DNA from: Rheinheimera salexigens
GTDB taxonomy: Bacteria; Pseudomonadota; Gammaproteobacteria; Enterobacterales; Alteromonadaceae
Assembly: GCF_001752395.1 (NCBI RefSeq)
Contig: NZ_MKEK01000001.1
Span: 2,533,147-2,597,146 of the forward strand
Reading direction: 5' to 3'
DNA length: 64,000 nucleotides
Position 1 is the stretch's first letter, and each line of letters opens with the position of its first letter. Below the pieces are notes generated by a model that saw only the letters and a list, made by a program, of their open reading frames with translations, did not search any database and was not told where the DNA came from. The translations under genes were made by a program, and so were the position numbers. Shown piece after piece: positions 47,428 to 56,880 of this stretch.

Positions 47428-47495
47428 ATGTGCCCTCGGAGCTTTTTTATAATATTTATTATTAACATTTATAGACTTTATAACTGATAAGCCAA

Positions 47496-47509
47496 TTGAT
47501 ATTTATCAA
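47496..47509. promoter_or_regulatory. FNR-like palindrome TTGATATTTATCAA
   Basis: Both half-sites match the FNR consensus (TTGAT-N4-ATCAA). It is placed 69 bp before the MFS start codon. Confidence 0.65.
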
Positions 47510-47643
47510 CGATGTATATATCTAGAAAAATATAACTTTTTTTTTCACAAAAGCAGGCTTAACACACCACAAAATGCAAATTCAACCTAGCTTTTCTAGA
47601 TACATGCATGCATTAAAGCGATGAAAAACTTACGTTTTCTAGT

Positions 47644-48318
47644 TTATCCGATGCTTGGCTGAGTAACCCCTAACCAGCCCATTACCGCCACTAAGGTCCA
47701 AAATGTAAAAGCTGCGTATTTAGCTCGACGTCGAGCATTAATAAATAAAGCATCAATATGCGGGCCTGTTTCACCCTGTTTTAAACTGATAAAGCCTTTT
47801 TTCCAGTCTGCGATAGTTAGCCTTAAATACAAACCTAATCCCAGTAACACGGCATAAATGATTAGCTTTATGCCAATCCAAGATTCTGTAATAGGCCACT
47901 GCGCACTTATTGAACTGACACCAAAACCAATTAAGAACAGTATTAAAATAACTCGCCAAACAACATCTGTCGTTTGCCAAAATACACCTTTAGGTGACAG
48001 TCTCGTTCTATATACTTGCCACACAACCCCTAACCAAGCTACTGCTAATAACCAAGCCAGTATTAATATAGGCTGTGATATTAAAACAGAGCCGCGCAAA
48101 TAAGCCATTTGTAAGCCAACAATGGGCAGTAATACAATGGCTGTTCTTGGTAAAACATCGATGGCCAGTAAGGCTTCTAAAAATCGTAATCGCTCATCAA
48201 CCGGTAAGTCTGGTCTAGCAATATATCTTGAGCAGACAAAAACACCATAATCACCACCTAGCCAATACGCGAACAATATAATGTGTAACGTCACTAGCAA
48301 AAAATAGGGTTCAAACAT
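47644..48318 (-). CDS. Integral membrane protein of unknown function
   Basis: 224 residues with about six TM helices. A conserved-looking N-terminus (LLVTLHIILFAYWLGGDYGVFVCSRYIARPDL) carries a His and Trp-Leu-Gly-Gly motif, faintly like CopD/DUF2269 heme-type membrane proteins. No family is assigned. It starts 14 bp after the SDR gene, so it belongs to the same transcript. Confidence 0.65.
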   Translation of the reverse strand: MFEPYFLLVTLHIILFAYWLGGDYGVFVCSRYIARPDLPVDERLRFLEALLAIDVLPRTAIVLLPIVGLQMAYLRGSVLISQPILILAWLLAVAWLGVVWQVYRTRLSPKGVFWQTTDVVWRVILILFLIGFGVSSISAQWPITESWIGIKLIIYAVLLGLGLYLRLTIADWKKGFISLKQGETGPHIDALFINARRRAKYAAFTFWTLVAVMGWLGVTQPSIG

Positions 48319-48332
48319 AACTTACTTCTCCA

Positions 48333-49124
48333 CTAATCACGCATTAAGCCGCCACCATTAACATGGATAACTTGGCCTGTGATGTATCTAGCGCTATCAG
48401 ACAATAAAAATAATATTGGTCCAATAACATCGTCAATATTAGCCATACGGCCCAGAGGGATTTTTTTATTGTATTCTTCAACGTTAAACCGTAGTGCTGA
48501 GCCGCTCTCTTTAGCCCCCGAGGCGTAACCGCCGCGAATAAAAGCCGTATCAACAGCGCCTGGCGCTATTGCGTTTACTCTGTGTGCTGGCGATAGCTCG
48601 GCTGCCAGAATGCGAGTTATTGCGTTAAGCCCTGATTTAGCTGCGCCATAGGCGGCATAGCCTACTGAACCAATTTGGCCAATGGCAGTGGATAACAACA
48701 CAATAGAAGCATGTTGTGATAAGTACTTACTTACATACTGCAAAGCAATAACTGGCCCACGTAAGTTACCCGACATGACGTCATCAAATTTATCAATATC
48801 TAGCGTACTAATAGGTTCAGAGCCTAAGGTATAGCCTGAACTAATCACAACACTGTCAAATGTAATATCTAAGCTCTCTACCATAGCAAAGGCAGCAACA
48901 ATGCTGGTTTTATCACGTAGATCTACGGCTATAAAATGGCTTACTGCTGAAATGTCGCGCTGTGCTCCGGCTATCGCTAAATCCATAACCACAACTTTCA
49001 CACCTAGCGCTAAAGCTTGCTCTACAACGCCAAAACCTATGCCGCCACAACCGCCAATAACCAGCAATGTTGAATTAGGTTTAATTGTTTGGTGTTTAAA
49101 ATTAGGAGGGCTTAGATGATTCAT
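48333..49124 (-). CDS. Short-chain dehydrogenase/reductase (SDR)
   Basis: 263 residues of classical SDR: cofactor loop GGCGGIGFG (about 24-32), catalytic Ser in VLLSTAIGQIG, YGAAK with the catalytic Tyr and Lys (about 158-162), then HRVNAIAPGAVDT and the C-terminal GQVIHVNGGGLMRD. An Asp after the second beta strand (VVMDLA) suggests NAD(H). It oxidises or reduces a hydroxy/keto intermediate of the island. Confidence 0.88.
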   Translation of the reverse strand: MNHLSPPNFKHQTIKPNSTLLVIGGCGGIGFGVVEQALALGVKVVVMDLAIAGAQRDISAVSHFIAVDLRDKTSIVAAFAMVESLDITFDSVVISSGYTLGSEPISTLDIDKFDDVMSGNLRGPVIALQYVSKYLSQHASIVLLSTAIGQIGSVGYAAYGAAKSGLNAITRILAAELSPAHRVNAIAPGAVDTAFIRGGYASGAKESGSALRFNVEEYNKKIPLGRMANIDDVIGPILFLLSDSARYITGQVIHVNGGGLMRD

Positions 49125-49192
49125 AGTTTAGTCTCTAAGTGAACAGTTGCCAATAAAAGCTATAAATTTCAATGATATAAACAAAAAAATAA

Positions 49193-49227
49193 ACCATCGC
49201 TTTATCCTATAATAATGAAGCGATGGT
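49193..49227 (-). terminator. Rho-independent terminator of the DUF1838-flavoprotein unit
   Basis: A 10-bp stem (complement of 49218-49227 with 49193-49202), followed on the minus strand by TTATTTTTTTG. It lies just after the 74-residue gene and so separates that unit from the SDR. Confidence 0.8.
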
Positions 49228-49233
49228 ATTACG

Positions 49234-49458
49234 CTACTTTACATCTGGTTTATTTTTCTTTGAAAATAAAGATTTAAACAATATTTTTAAAATGCTCCAT
49301 TTGAAACACATTCTAAAAATTTGTATTGCTTCAGCTGAAGTAATAATTGTTTCACAGGGCATAGTGCCGGCAAAGCCATGTAACACTATCGACTGATCGA
49401 CAGCTTCAGCTTTTTCTATGCGTACGCCCATTTTCATCGCGACAGTTTTAACTAACAT
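49234..49458 (-). CDS. Small 74-residue protein of unknown function
   Basis: It begins MLVKTVAMKMGVRIEKAEAVDQ, has one internal Cys-containing segment (GTMPCETIITSAEAIQIF) and ends in a hydrophobic/basic helix (FKWSILKILFKSLFSKKNK). A strong AGGAAG Shine-Dalgarno six nt before the ATG, a 12-bp gap to the flavoprotein and a terminator right after it argue that it is a real gene. The C-terminal amphipathic helix could bind membrane. No family is recognised. Confidence 0.65.
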   Translation of the reverse strand: MLVKTVAMKMGVRIEKAEAVDQSIVLHGFAGTMPCETIITSAEAIQIFRMCFKWSILKILFKSLFSKKNKPDVK

Positions 49459-49470
49459 AAAATACTTCCT

Positions 49471-50976
49471 TTAATCCCAACTGTTTTGATTTGCAGCATT
49501 TTTACCTGCTGCACGACCAGAGATCATCGCTTCTGTCAGGTAACTACCATTTTGATACAAGTTAGAGAACATAGAGCCTAACTCACCCGCTTCATATAGG
49601 CGCGGAATTGGTTTACCGACCGGACTTAACACTTCAGACTCTATATTGCGCCGTCCACCCCCCCCGGTACACACTACTGCAGGCACTATTTTCACACCAT
49701 AAAATGGCGCTTTAATAATAGGTTGCAATGTAATAGGAATACGTGAGAACTCTTTGTCTTCTCCTGCGGCACAGGCATCATTATACTTTTGAATTTCAGC
49801 ACTTACTTCTGCTGGGTCGCGACCAATTTTTACCGCTAACTCTTCAATTGTGTCGGCTTTAGCAATTAAGCCTTGCTCAATTTCAACTAAGTTATCATCG
49901 CTCCAGTCAAGATTTTCTGCTGCAATATTCCAGGTAAAGGCTTTTAACGCTAAACAGTTATATTCACGCGTGGTTTCATCAAAAATCATGTGAATTGGGC
50001 CAGCATTAATATGCGGTGTATCTACCCAATGCTTATGTTTCTTTTCTTTATAATGCGTTAACTGTAATTCAGCTGTTTCATTGTAAAAACGCTTGTTATC
50101 AGCGGCAATTTCCACCCAGCTGTAGCTTTGCCAAAATAAATTACGCAAAAATACAGTTTTATAACCTGGAACCTGTAACCCAGGCCAAATACCGCCAGAC
50201 TGCCCTTTGTTACGCATGTGCCACATATCGGCACCGGCTTTTTGTAAAATATGAATACCATCGCCAGTATTAGCTGGGTTACCTAATGGGAAGATCTCTT
50301 CATAACCACAGTAATTGCGCTGCATATCTAAGTTAGCTTCGAAACCGCCAACTGCCATTACTACGCCACGCTTGGCTTTTACGTTTTTTAATACCCCATC
50401 TTGCTCGATGACGGCACCAAATACTTCAAGCGTGTCTGGATCTTGAATTAAATCTTTTACCGGTGAGTTATATAAAACATTCACAGCTCGTTTATCTACG
50501 TTCTTTTTAAACGCTAGCCACACACCTGCAGGAATAGGCAAAATAGTTGCCGTGTAAGTAACCGCTTCTTCAGCACCCAGTTCTGGAAACTCTAATACCG
50601 CATCACGTTCGGTGAAACCTGTGCCACGAATATATTGCGAGCCTACTTCTTCTGCTCGCGCTTGGATCCAAGGTTCAAGTTGTGACATACGAATTGCCCA
50701 TTCATCTAACATTTCTTCAGGAATAGGATTCGATGTGCTCATTGCCTTTTGATAAGCCTTAAGTGCCGTTGGATTTTTGGCGATTAACAATGATTGCCCT
50801 GCAGCACGGGAGTTACCGCCTGCATATTTTTCAGGATTTTTTTCACAAATAGTAACTTTTACATTTGGGTCTGCATCTAAGGCTTCAATTGCTGCGCTAG
50901 CACCTGCTAGACCGAAACCTAATATTAAGACGTCAGTCTCTAAATCCCATTGTTTTACTGATAATAAACTTGCCAT
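49471..50976 (-). CDS. FAD-dependent dehydrogenase (ketosteroid dehydrogenase/fumarate reductase fold)
   Basis: 501 residues: an FAD-binding start ETDVLILGFGLAGASAAIEA (about 13-32), AGGNSRAAGQSLL, a second nucleotide motif GVVMAVGGFEANLDMQ, and the C-terminal FAD closure LYEAGELGSMFSNLYQNGSYLTEAMISGRAAGKNA. This is the FAD_binding_2 family that includes 3-ketosteroid delta-1-dehydrogenase and fumarate reductase-like enzymes. It probably introduces or saturates a double bond next to a carbonyl. It is followed by the 74-residue gene. Confidence 0.85.
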   Translation of the reverse strand: MASLLSVKQWDLETDVLILGFGLAGASAAIEALDADPNVKVTICEKNPEKYAGGNSRAAGQSLLIAKNPTALKAYQKAMSTSNPIPEEMLDEWAIRMSQLEPWIQARAEEVGSQYIRGTGFTERDAVLEFPELGAEEAVTYTATILPIPAGVWLAFKKNVDKRAVNVLYNSPVKDLIQDPDTLEVFGAVIEQDGVLKNVKAKRGVVMAVGGFEANLDMQRNYCGYEEIFPLGNPANTGDGIHILQKAGADMWHMRNKGQSGGIWPGLQVPGYKTVFLRNLFWQSYSWVEIAADNKRFYNETAELQLTHYKEKKHKHWVDTPHINAGPIHMIFDETTREYNCLALKAFTWNIAAENLDWSDDNLVEIEQGLIAKADTIEELAVKIGRDPAEVSAEIQKYNDACAAGEDKEFSRIPITLQPIIKAPFYGVKIVPAVVCTGGGGRRNIESEVLSPVGKPIPRLYEAGELGSMFSNLYQNGSYLTEAMISGRAAGKNAANQNSWD

Positions 50977-51023
50977 TAAAGTGACTCCTACTACATAGTA
51001 TTAATTTTTGTAAATCTAGATAT

Positions 51024-51914
51024 TTAGTTACAATTCGTTTTTAACTTACCCGCTTGTTTTTGTTTTTTATAGTAAGTCCAGCTGGTTTCATTTGGCTGAT
51101 AAAAACTAGTAGGCGCATCAGTAAATTCAGGATAATGCTTTAACGTATACTCTTTTAACTGGCTAGAAAGCTCAGCAAAAGAATGGTATTTATTGCCATG
51201 ACCGCTATAAATTAAATAGCCTTCTGTTTGCCCTAGTTCCATCCAAGGTAACCAAGGACCTGTTCTAGCCCATGAATAATGGGTATTAGTAGAAGTGCTA
51301 TCAACTTGTTGCAAATCGTCGGTATCAGCAAAGAAGATAAAGTGCTCTGAAGCCACATAGTTTTCACCGGTAGATTCAGCAGGATGGTCTTTGGGTTGCA
51401 ATGCATTAGGATATTTTAACGGCACATCCCAACGTAAGGCGGCGACATCACCCATGACATCAAATTGGGTAAATGCAGCAAAAGGATTGTTCTTGCTACC
51501 AGGCGAAGGGAAAGCATTACTGACTGGATCATTGACTACATCGAGGATACAAACCGTTTTGTTTGAAATCGGATTATGCCATTGATTAATAATTTCACCG
51601 GTTTGCAAATCAACATAGTATGAAACTTCACGTGTTACCCACTCATAACTGCCATCTTCTTTGGCAATCATACGCCCTGCGTTATAGCCAATGGTACGTA
51701 AAATTGGCTTAGGTTTCTCACCAGGCAGCACCATCATAATAGTCGCATCCCAGTCTTTAAATACGGCTGAACCATCTAAGTTTCCTACAACCCTTAACAT
51801 GGCTTTATACGAATCATCCGAGTTTGCTAAATCTAACTTTTTATCTTGTTCTGCTTGCGAGCATGAGGCGAGTGTTGATAAAGCAACCATAAGTACTAAT
51901 TTTTTAAACCGCAT
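51024..51914 (-). CDS. DUF1838 family lipoprotein
   Basis: 296 residues with a lipobox LSTLASC (Cys18). The mature part has DUF1838-like features: WVTREVSYYVDLQTGEIINQWHNP, EHFIFFADTDDL, SWARTGPWLPWMELGQTEGYLIYSGHG. DUF1838 proteins occur with catabolic genes and TonB receptors in proteobacteria, but their activity is unknown. It is the probable first gene of the unit with the flavoprotein. Confidence 0.8.
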   Translation of the reverse strand: MRFKKLVLMVALSTLASCSQAEQDKKLDLANSDDSYKAMLRVVGNLDGSAVFKDWDATIMMVLPGEKPKPILRTIGYNAGRMIAKEDGSYEWVTREVSYYVDLQTGEIINQWHNPISNKTVCILDVVNDPVSNAFPSPGSKNNPFAAFTQFDVMGDVAALRWDVPLKYPNALQPKDHPAESTGENYVASEHFIFFADTDDLQQVDSTSTNTHYSWARTGPWLPWMELGQTEGYLIYSGHGNKYHSFAELSSQLKEYTLKHYPEFTDAPTSFYQPNETSWTYYKKQKQAGKLKTNCN

Positions 51915-52265
51915 GACATTTCCTTTAAACTGTTTTAATGCAAAAATGATTAATTTATTAAAGCTTCCATAAGCAACTATAATATTAAAATTTAATATAA
52001 GCAGCTCTAATATATAGAAATTATTTAAAATAGAGCAGAATTAACCAAACGGGGAAATTCTTTTTTTTTAAGTGTGGTTATGACAATTGCGTTGTTGTCA
52101 GCATTTGCACTACCTTCATGATTAACAATTGTAATCCTAATGGTCGCTGTCATATCACACACCTCTTTACCTAGCTATTGTTTAATATCAGTACAGTTTT
52201 CGTTATGTTTTCTCTTTTAGCCTCAGCAATAACTGAGGCTAAATAATTATTAGATTTAAGTAGGA
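51915..52265. other. Intergenic region between DUF1838 and TonB receptor genes
   Basis: About 350 AT-rich bp. It holds a hairpin (TTTAGCCTCAG 52216-52226 with 52233-52243) just after the receptor stop, probably its terminator, and the DUF1838 promoter. I found no copy of the island's FNR-like palindrome here. Confidence 0.5.
52216..52243 (-). terminator. Probable terminator hairpin of the TonB receptor gene
   Basis: An 11-bp perfect stem with a 6-nt loop, 22 bp after the stop codon. No T-tract follows it on the minus strand, so confidence is moderate. Confidence 0.55.
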
Positions 52266-54755
52266 TTAAAAATTATAGGTAAACTCTACGCCTACTTGTC
52301 TACCACGACGTGGTGAGCCAAAGAAAGCTCTCGGTGGTCCTTTGTCAGCATCAGTAGGTGAACTATTAGCACTTAAACCGGCAAAGTAAGGTGTTTGTAA
52401 CCAGCGCGTGGCCATAACAACTGAGTCTTCATCAAACAAATTTCGCGCATAAGCCGTTAGGCTCCACTCTTCGGCTCTAATACCAATGCGGGCAGAACTT
52501 ATAGTGGCGGCAGGAACATAAGCTAAGTTATAAAGCTGGACATATTTTTTCGATTCATAACTGGTATCAAAGTTTACAAAACCTTCAATATTAGAACTTA
52601 CTTGATTATGGTATTCAAAAAACATACTCGCTTGATGTTTAGACGTAAGAGGAAATTCTTTACCTGATACTGAACATGTTGGGTTACCTGGCAAACCAAA
52701 ATCAGCGGTTTTATCAACACCAGTTTCATTGGCTGGATCATTAAAGGCACCGCCACCACTGGTTAATGTCCACATAAAGTCATCACAACTTTTGGTAAAT
52801 TCAGTATCGGCTAAGGCGTAACTAAAGCGACCTATTAGTCGTTCGGAAAAGTTAACGGCGGCATCAAGCTCAACACCCATCACTCGACCTTCGCCTTGAT
52901 TGGTTGCAATAGACAAGGTGGTTGCAGTATTTGGATTCACTGCAGAGGTTGTCATTTGCATATTATTAATTTGGTTATAAAAAAATGACGCGGCCAAATT
53001 AACTTTTTTATTTAGAACTGTTTTAATACCAACTTCAAAACTATCGGTATCTTCTTGTTTATAGGTTGGCATCCCTTCAGCGGAGCCTGCAGCACCATTT
53101 AAGCCACCCGGTTTGACACCTTGTGCCAGCACACCAAACAACATGGTTTTATCTGACCATTGATAGTTAACAGCTAATCGTGGGGTAAAGTTATCCCAGG
53201 TACCGCTATCTTGATACTTCTGCACACCGGTTGCGGCATCCCATTGGGTAAGATTTTTTTCTTCTTCAGACCAACGCATTTCTAGCGAGGCGGTTAACTT
53301 GTCGCTAAATTTATATTCAACCGAACCAAAAATGGCTTTATTGGTTAAGTCTGACGTATCAGTATGAATGCCTTCTCTGGCATTGCCAAAAAACAACTCA
53401 TACACTTTTTCATCTTGCTGATAGAAAAAACCGCCGATCATCCATTCAAAATCTGCCATCGGCGAGCGAAGTTGAATTTCTACTGATTTATCTTGGGTTT
53501 CTTTTCGTGACGCATCTGTTAATAGAGCTTTTGTGCCTGGCGCAAAAGTATAGTTTAGAGAGCTATGGTCGCCGTCTGACCCCGCCCGATAAGAGTCATC
53601 ACGATAGCTAATAGCGGCATCAATTTGGTAACCGGATTCAAATAAATAATCACCAGCAACACTAGTGATTAATTGATCCCGCCATACCCCACTAAAAGGA
53701 GTTCCAGCATTAAGGTCATAGACATTACCGAAAAACGCTGAAGAGGTACCGCCTTGCAATGGACCATTAATTGGCACTCCCGGTACTTCAATTGGCTGGC
53801 CACTGGCACTAGGACCATCATTTAAGGCAATTTGGCCCGGTTTAATCTCACCACAAAAATATTGATTATTATTAGTTGAGTTACTGCCTGGCCAATAGGC
53901 TAATGAACGGTAACCTGGGGCACAGTTATTCATTTCTGCTGATTGTAAAAAGAAAGCCCTAGTACCATCATCATCTTTGGCTTTTTGTAGCCGCCATCTT
54001 ATATTCATCGCATCGGTAGGCTCTGCGTTTACGACTAAGGTATACGAACGTGATGACTGATCGCCAATGGTTTCATTAGTAACTTGGTTTGTCCACTCGC
54101 CACCGTAACTAAAATCACGAACGGCTAATGATGCCGCTACGGTATCCGTTAATGGTGTGCTCATATAAAGCTGAACATTATGCTCATTGTGCTGGGCTGC
54201 GGAGGCTTTAACTCGGCCGGTAAATTCGTGCCTATCTGGGCCTTTGGTGATAAAGTTAATGGCACCAGAATAAGAGTTTCGACCATACAGCGCGCTTTGC
54301 GGCCCTTTAATAACCTCAACCCGAGCAATATCCGACATATCAATATTTTGTGATGAGCCAGCATAGTACACACCATCAATAAAATAAGCGGCACCTGATT
54401 CAACACCGAACTGAACGCCGGCTAAAATATTGCTCATGCCGCGAATGACCGGCCGCTCAACAGTACGGCCAAAGCCATTAGAGAAACTTAAACCTGGGGC
54501 AAAGCGCGCGATATCATCTATTGACTGAATACCTTGCTGTTCCAGCATTTCACTATTAAACGCAGATACCATTACTGGCACTTTATTTAACGACTCGACT
54601 CGGCGCCGAGTAGTGACCTGAATAACTTCTATTTCTTGCTCTGTTGCTGTAACTTCTTTAGCCGTTAACTCTTCTTGAGCATAAAGTGCCGTATTGGTTA
54701 ATCCTAAACACCCTGTGATTACTGCTAGATATAATTTATTTATTTTCACTTGCAT
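52266..54755 (-). CDS. TonB-dependent receptor of the catabolic island
   Basis: 829 residues: a signal peptide (cleaved near ALYAQ), a TonB-box-like IEVIQVTTRRR, a plug domain (VPVMVSAFNSEMLEQQGIQSIDDIARFAPGLSF; RVEVIKGPQSALYGRNSYSGAINFITKGP) and a barrel ending VEFTYNF. The plug resembles the catabolite-uptake receptors abundant in sphingomonads and alteromonads rather than siderophore receptors. It likely imports the pathway substrate. GTG (54758) and ATG (54755) are adjacent possible starts. An FNR-like palindrome lies 80 bp upstream. Confidence 0.88.
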   Translation of the reverse strand: MQVKINKLYLAVITGCLGLTNTALYAQEELTAKEVTATEQEIEVIQVTTRRRVESLNKVPVMVSAFNSEMLEQQGIQSIDDIARFAPGLSFSNGFGRTVERPVIRGMSNILAGVQFGVESGAAYFIDGVYYAGSSQNIDMSDIARVEVIKGPQSALYGRNSYSGAINFITKGPDRHEFTGRVKASAAQHNEHNVQLYMSTPLTDTVAASLAVRDFSYGGEWTNQVTNETIGDQSSRSYTLVVNAEPTDAMNIRWRLQKAKDDDGTRAFFLQSAEMNNCAPGYRSLAYWPGSNSTNNNQYFCGEIKPGQIALNDGPSASGQPIEVPGVPINGPLQGGTSSAFFGNVYDLNAGTPFSGVWRDQLITSVAGDYLFESGYQIDAAISYRDDSYRAGSDGDHSSLNYTFAPGTKALLTDASRKETQDKSVEIQLRSPMADFEWMIGGFFYQQDEKVYELFFGNAREGIHTDTSDLTNKAIFGSVEYKFSDKLTASLEMRWSEEEKNLTQWDAATGVQKYQDSGTWDNFTPRLAVNYQWSDKTMLFGVLAQGVKPGGLNGAAGSAEGMPTYKQEDTDSFEVGIKTVLNKKVNLAASFFYNQINNMQMTTSAVNPNTATTLSIATNQGEGRVMGVELDAAVNFSERLIGRFSYALADTEFTKSCDDFMWTLTSGGGAFNDPANETGVDKTADFGLPGNPTCSVSGKEFPLTSKHQASMFFEYHNQVSSNIEGFVNFDTSYESKKYVQLYNLAYVPAATISSARIGIRAEEWSLTAYARNLFDEDSVVMATRWLQTPYFAGLSANSSPTDADKGPPRAFFGSPRRGRQVGVEFTYNF

Positions 54756-54834
54756 CACCTGTTGCTGTTATAATATGTCTGGACAATTCTTAAGCTAGTT
54801 ATAACGCAAATCTTATACAATGGAAAAATTCTAG

Positions 54835-54848
54835 TTGACATTTGTCAA
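54835..54848. promoter_or_regulatory. FNR-like palindrome TTGACATTTGTCAA
   Basis: TTGAC and GTCAA half-sites with a 4-bp centre, 80 bp before the TonB receptor start. Confidence 0.65.
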
Positions 54849-55007
54849 GCCGCTGCAATATTAAACAATACGTCAGCAAAACAGGTATGAAAACTGACTA
54901 TTTAAAGAGTAATAAAAAGGCGTATTGATAGGGAATTGAGAATGGATTTTAGGGCAGCTTTGAGGGTGACGTTAAAGTGAAGTTCTAACTAAGAACGTAG
55001 AGCAATC

Positions 55008-55037
55008 TTACCCAGTTATAAGATAACAACTGGGTAA
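55008..55037 (-). terminator. Possible terminator hairpin of the ETF operon
   Basis: A 10-bp perfect stem with a 10-nt loop, 50 bp after the ETF alpha stop. No clear T-tract. Confidence 0.4.
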
Positions 55038-55086
55038 GCGCCTGTGCAAGTCAGCATAAAACATGAGCCAAATTTGCGTTATACAA

Positions 55087-56016
55087 TTAAAGTGCCGCTT
55101 CTAGCTCTGGCATAATATCGAATAAGTCACCTACCAAACCGTAATCTGCTATTTGGAAAATAGGTGCATCTTCGTCTTTATTAATCGCCACGATAACTTT
55201 TGAATCTTTCATTCCGGCTAAATGTTGAATAGCACCCGATATGCCCACAGCAATATATAAATTAGGCGCCACAACTTTTCCGGTTTGGCCAATTTGCATA
55301 TCGTTAGGAACAAAACCGGCATCAACAGCTGCTCTTGACGCGCCAATAGCGGCACCTAATTTATCTGCTACACGCTCGAGGATGCTAAAGTTTTCACCAT
55401 TTTGCATACCACGACCACCGGAAATAATAATACTGGCAGCGGTGATGGAAGGCCGTTCTGATTTTGATAATTCTTCGCTAACAAAGCTAGATAAACCAGC
55501 ATCGGCACTCTGTTTTAGTACTGTAACTGCTGCTGCAGTATCGCTTAACTCGGCTTCAGAAAAGGCAGTGCCTCTAATGGTTAATACTTTTTTCGCACAA
55601 CAAGCTTTTACTTTAGCCATAGCATTGCCGGCATAGATTGGCCTAACAAACACATCTGCGCTTTCAATATCAATCACATCTGAAAACTGGGCTACATCTA
55701 AACTACCGGCAACTCGCGGAGCAACATCTTTACCCCAGCTGGTAGCGGCGAAAATAAAGTGCTCATAATCAGCACTAAATTTAGTAATAACCAAGGCGTG
55801 ATTTTCAGCTAATGGTTGGCCAAGAACGCTATCTTTCACCACCACAACTTGATTGACGCCGTTAATATGGCTGGCCGCTGCAGCAAAAGCGCTGGTGTCA
55901 GCACCAGTAACTAAAATATCGATAGTCGAGCCTATAAGCTGGGCTGCTTTAACCGATTTACGTAAATTAGATAAGTCTATTTCTGCATTGTATTCAGCTA
56001 TTACTAAAATACTCAT
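55087..56016 (-). CDS. etfA: Electron transfer flavoprotein alpha subunit
   Basis: 309 residues: an N-terminal domain with IDILVTGADTSAF and the C-terminal FAD-binding signature (SGGRGMQNGENFSILERVADKLGAAIGASRAAVDAG, GQTGKVVAPNLYIAVGISGAIQHLAGM, DAPIF..ADYGLVGD). With the beta subunit it takes electrons from the acyl-CoA dehydrogenase encoded nearby and passes them to ETF:quinone oxidoreductase, not seen here. The start overlaps the etfB stop by one base (TAATG). Confidence 0.93.
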   Translation of the reverse strand: MSILVIAEYNAEIDLSNLRKSVKAAQLIGSTIDILVTGADTSAFAAAASHINGVNQVVVVKDSVLGQPLAENHALVITKFSADYEHFIFAATSWGKDVAPRVAGSLDVAQFSDVIDIESADVFVRPIYAGNAMAKVKACCAKKVLTIRGTAFSEAELSDTAAAVTVLKQSADAGLSSFVSEELSKSERPSITAASIIISGGRGMQNGENFSILERVADKLGAAIGASRAAVDAGFVPNDMQIGQTGKVVAPNLYIAVGISGAIQHLAGMKDSKVIVAINKDEDAPIFQIADYGLVGDLFDIMPELEAAL

Positions 56017-56765
56017 TAGATCACCTTCGCTTCATTTTTTAATTTTTCAACTAGCTCAGCTACCGAAGCTAACTTAACGCCACCAGTACGTTGTGCAGGA
56101 GCGCTAACAGATATCAACTCAAAGCTTGGACTTAAATCCACCTCAAAACTGCTGGCTTCAACAGTATCTATGGGCTTTCTTTTAGCCTTCATAATATTTG
56201 GTAAAGACGCATACCGCGGCTCATTTAATCTAAGATCAGTTGAAATAATAGCGGGTAAGGTTAACGCTATAGTTTGTAAGCCAGCGTCAATCTCACGAGT
56301 AACCAATACTTTGTCTGCTTCAACAGTGACTTTAGAAGCAAAAGTTCCTTGGCTATAATTGGTCATGGCCGCTAACATTTGCGCTGTTTGATTATTATCA
56401 GCATCAATAGATTGTTTACCTAAAATAGTTAACGAGGGCTGCTCAGTTTCAATAACTTTTTTCAATAAACGTGCAACATGGATAGAGTCTAATTTTTGAT
56501 CCGTGTTGATATGGATGCCTCTGTCTGCACCTAAAGCTAGCGCAGTGCGAATTTGTTCTTGAACTAAATTTGAACCGATAGAGACAACGATAACTTCAGT
56601 TGCAATACCGGCTTCCTTTAATCTTACGGCTTCTTCAACGGCAATTTCACAAAAAGGGTTCAGGGCCATTTTAACGTTATTGAGTTCAACATCACTCTGA
56701 TCTGCTTTAACCCGAATTTTCACGTTGTAATCTATCACTCGCTTAACCGGAACCAGTATTTTCAT
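56016..56765 (-). CDS. etfB: Electron transfer flavoprotein beta subunit
   Basis: 249 residues from the ATG at 56765, which has GAGG five to six nt upstream and the family start MKILVPVKRVIDYNVKIRV; the frame is open to 56873 but that extension is not ETF-like. Motifs: NPFCEIAVEEAVRLKE, ALALGADRGIHI, GKQSIDADNNQTAQMLA and the late DLRLNEPRYASLPNIMKAKRKPI. Coupled with etfA. An FNR-like palindrome lies about 100 bp upstream. Confidence 0.93.
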   Translation of the reverse strand: MKILVPVKRVIDYNVKIRVKADQSDVELNNVKMALNPFCEIAVEEAVRLKEAGIATEVIVVSIGSNLVQEQIRTALALGADRGIHINTDQKLDSIHVARLLKKVIETEQPSLTILGKQSIDADNNQTAQMLAAMTNYSQGTFASKVTVEADKVLVTREIDAGLQTIALTLPAIISTDLRLNEPRYASLPNIMKAKRKPIDTVEASSFEVDLSPSFELISVSAPAQRTGGVKLASVAELVEKLKNEAKVI

Positions 56766-56866
56766 AAAATCCTCATTAATTGCCAACTTAATTTGTCCAG
56801 ACAAATTACATTCTAGCAAACTGTTAAATGAACAAAAATACAAATACTTGTTAGACCAGAGCATTT

Positions 56867-56880
56867 TTGACATTGGTCAA
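56867..56880. promoter_or_regulatory. FNR-like palindrome TTGACATTGGTCAA
   Basis: Half-sites TTGAC and GTCAA with one central change against the other sites. It is upstream of etfBA and also in the intergenic region shared with the Crp/Fnr gene. Confidence 0.6.

Larger units (their letters stand above)
54759..55086. other. Intergenic region between the TonB receptor and ETF genes
   Basis: About 330 bp. It contains the receptor promoter with the palindrome at 54835-54848, and a hairpin (TTACCCAGTT 55008-55017 with 55028-55037) that may end the ETF transcript. No gene is seen. Confidence 0.5.
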
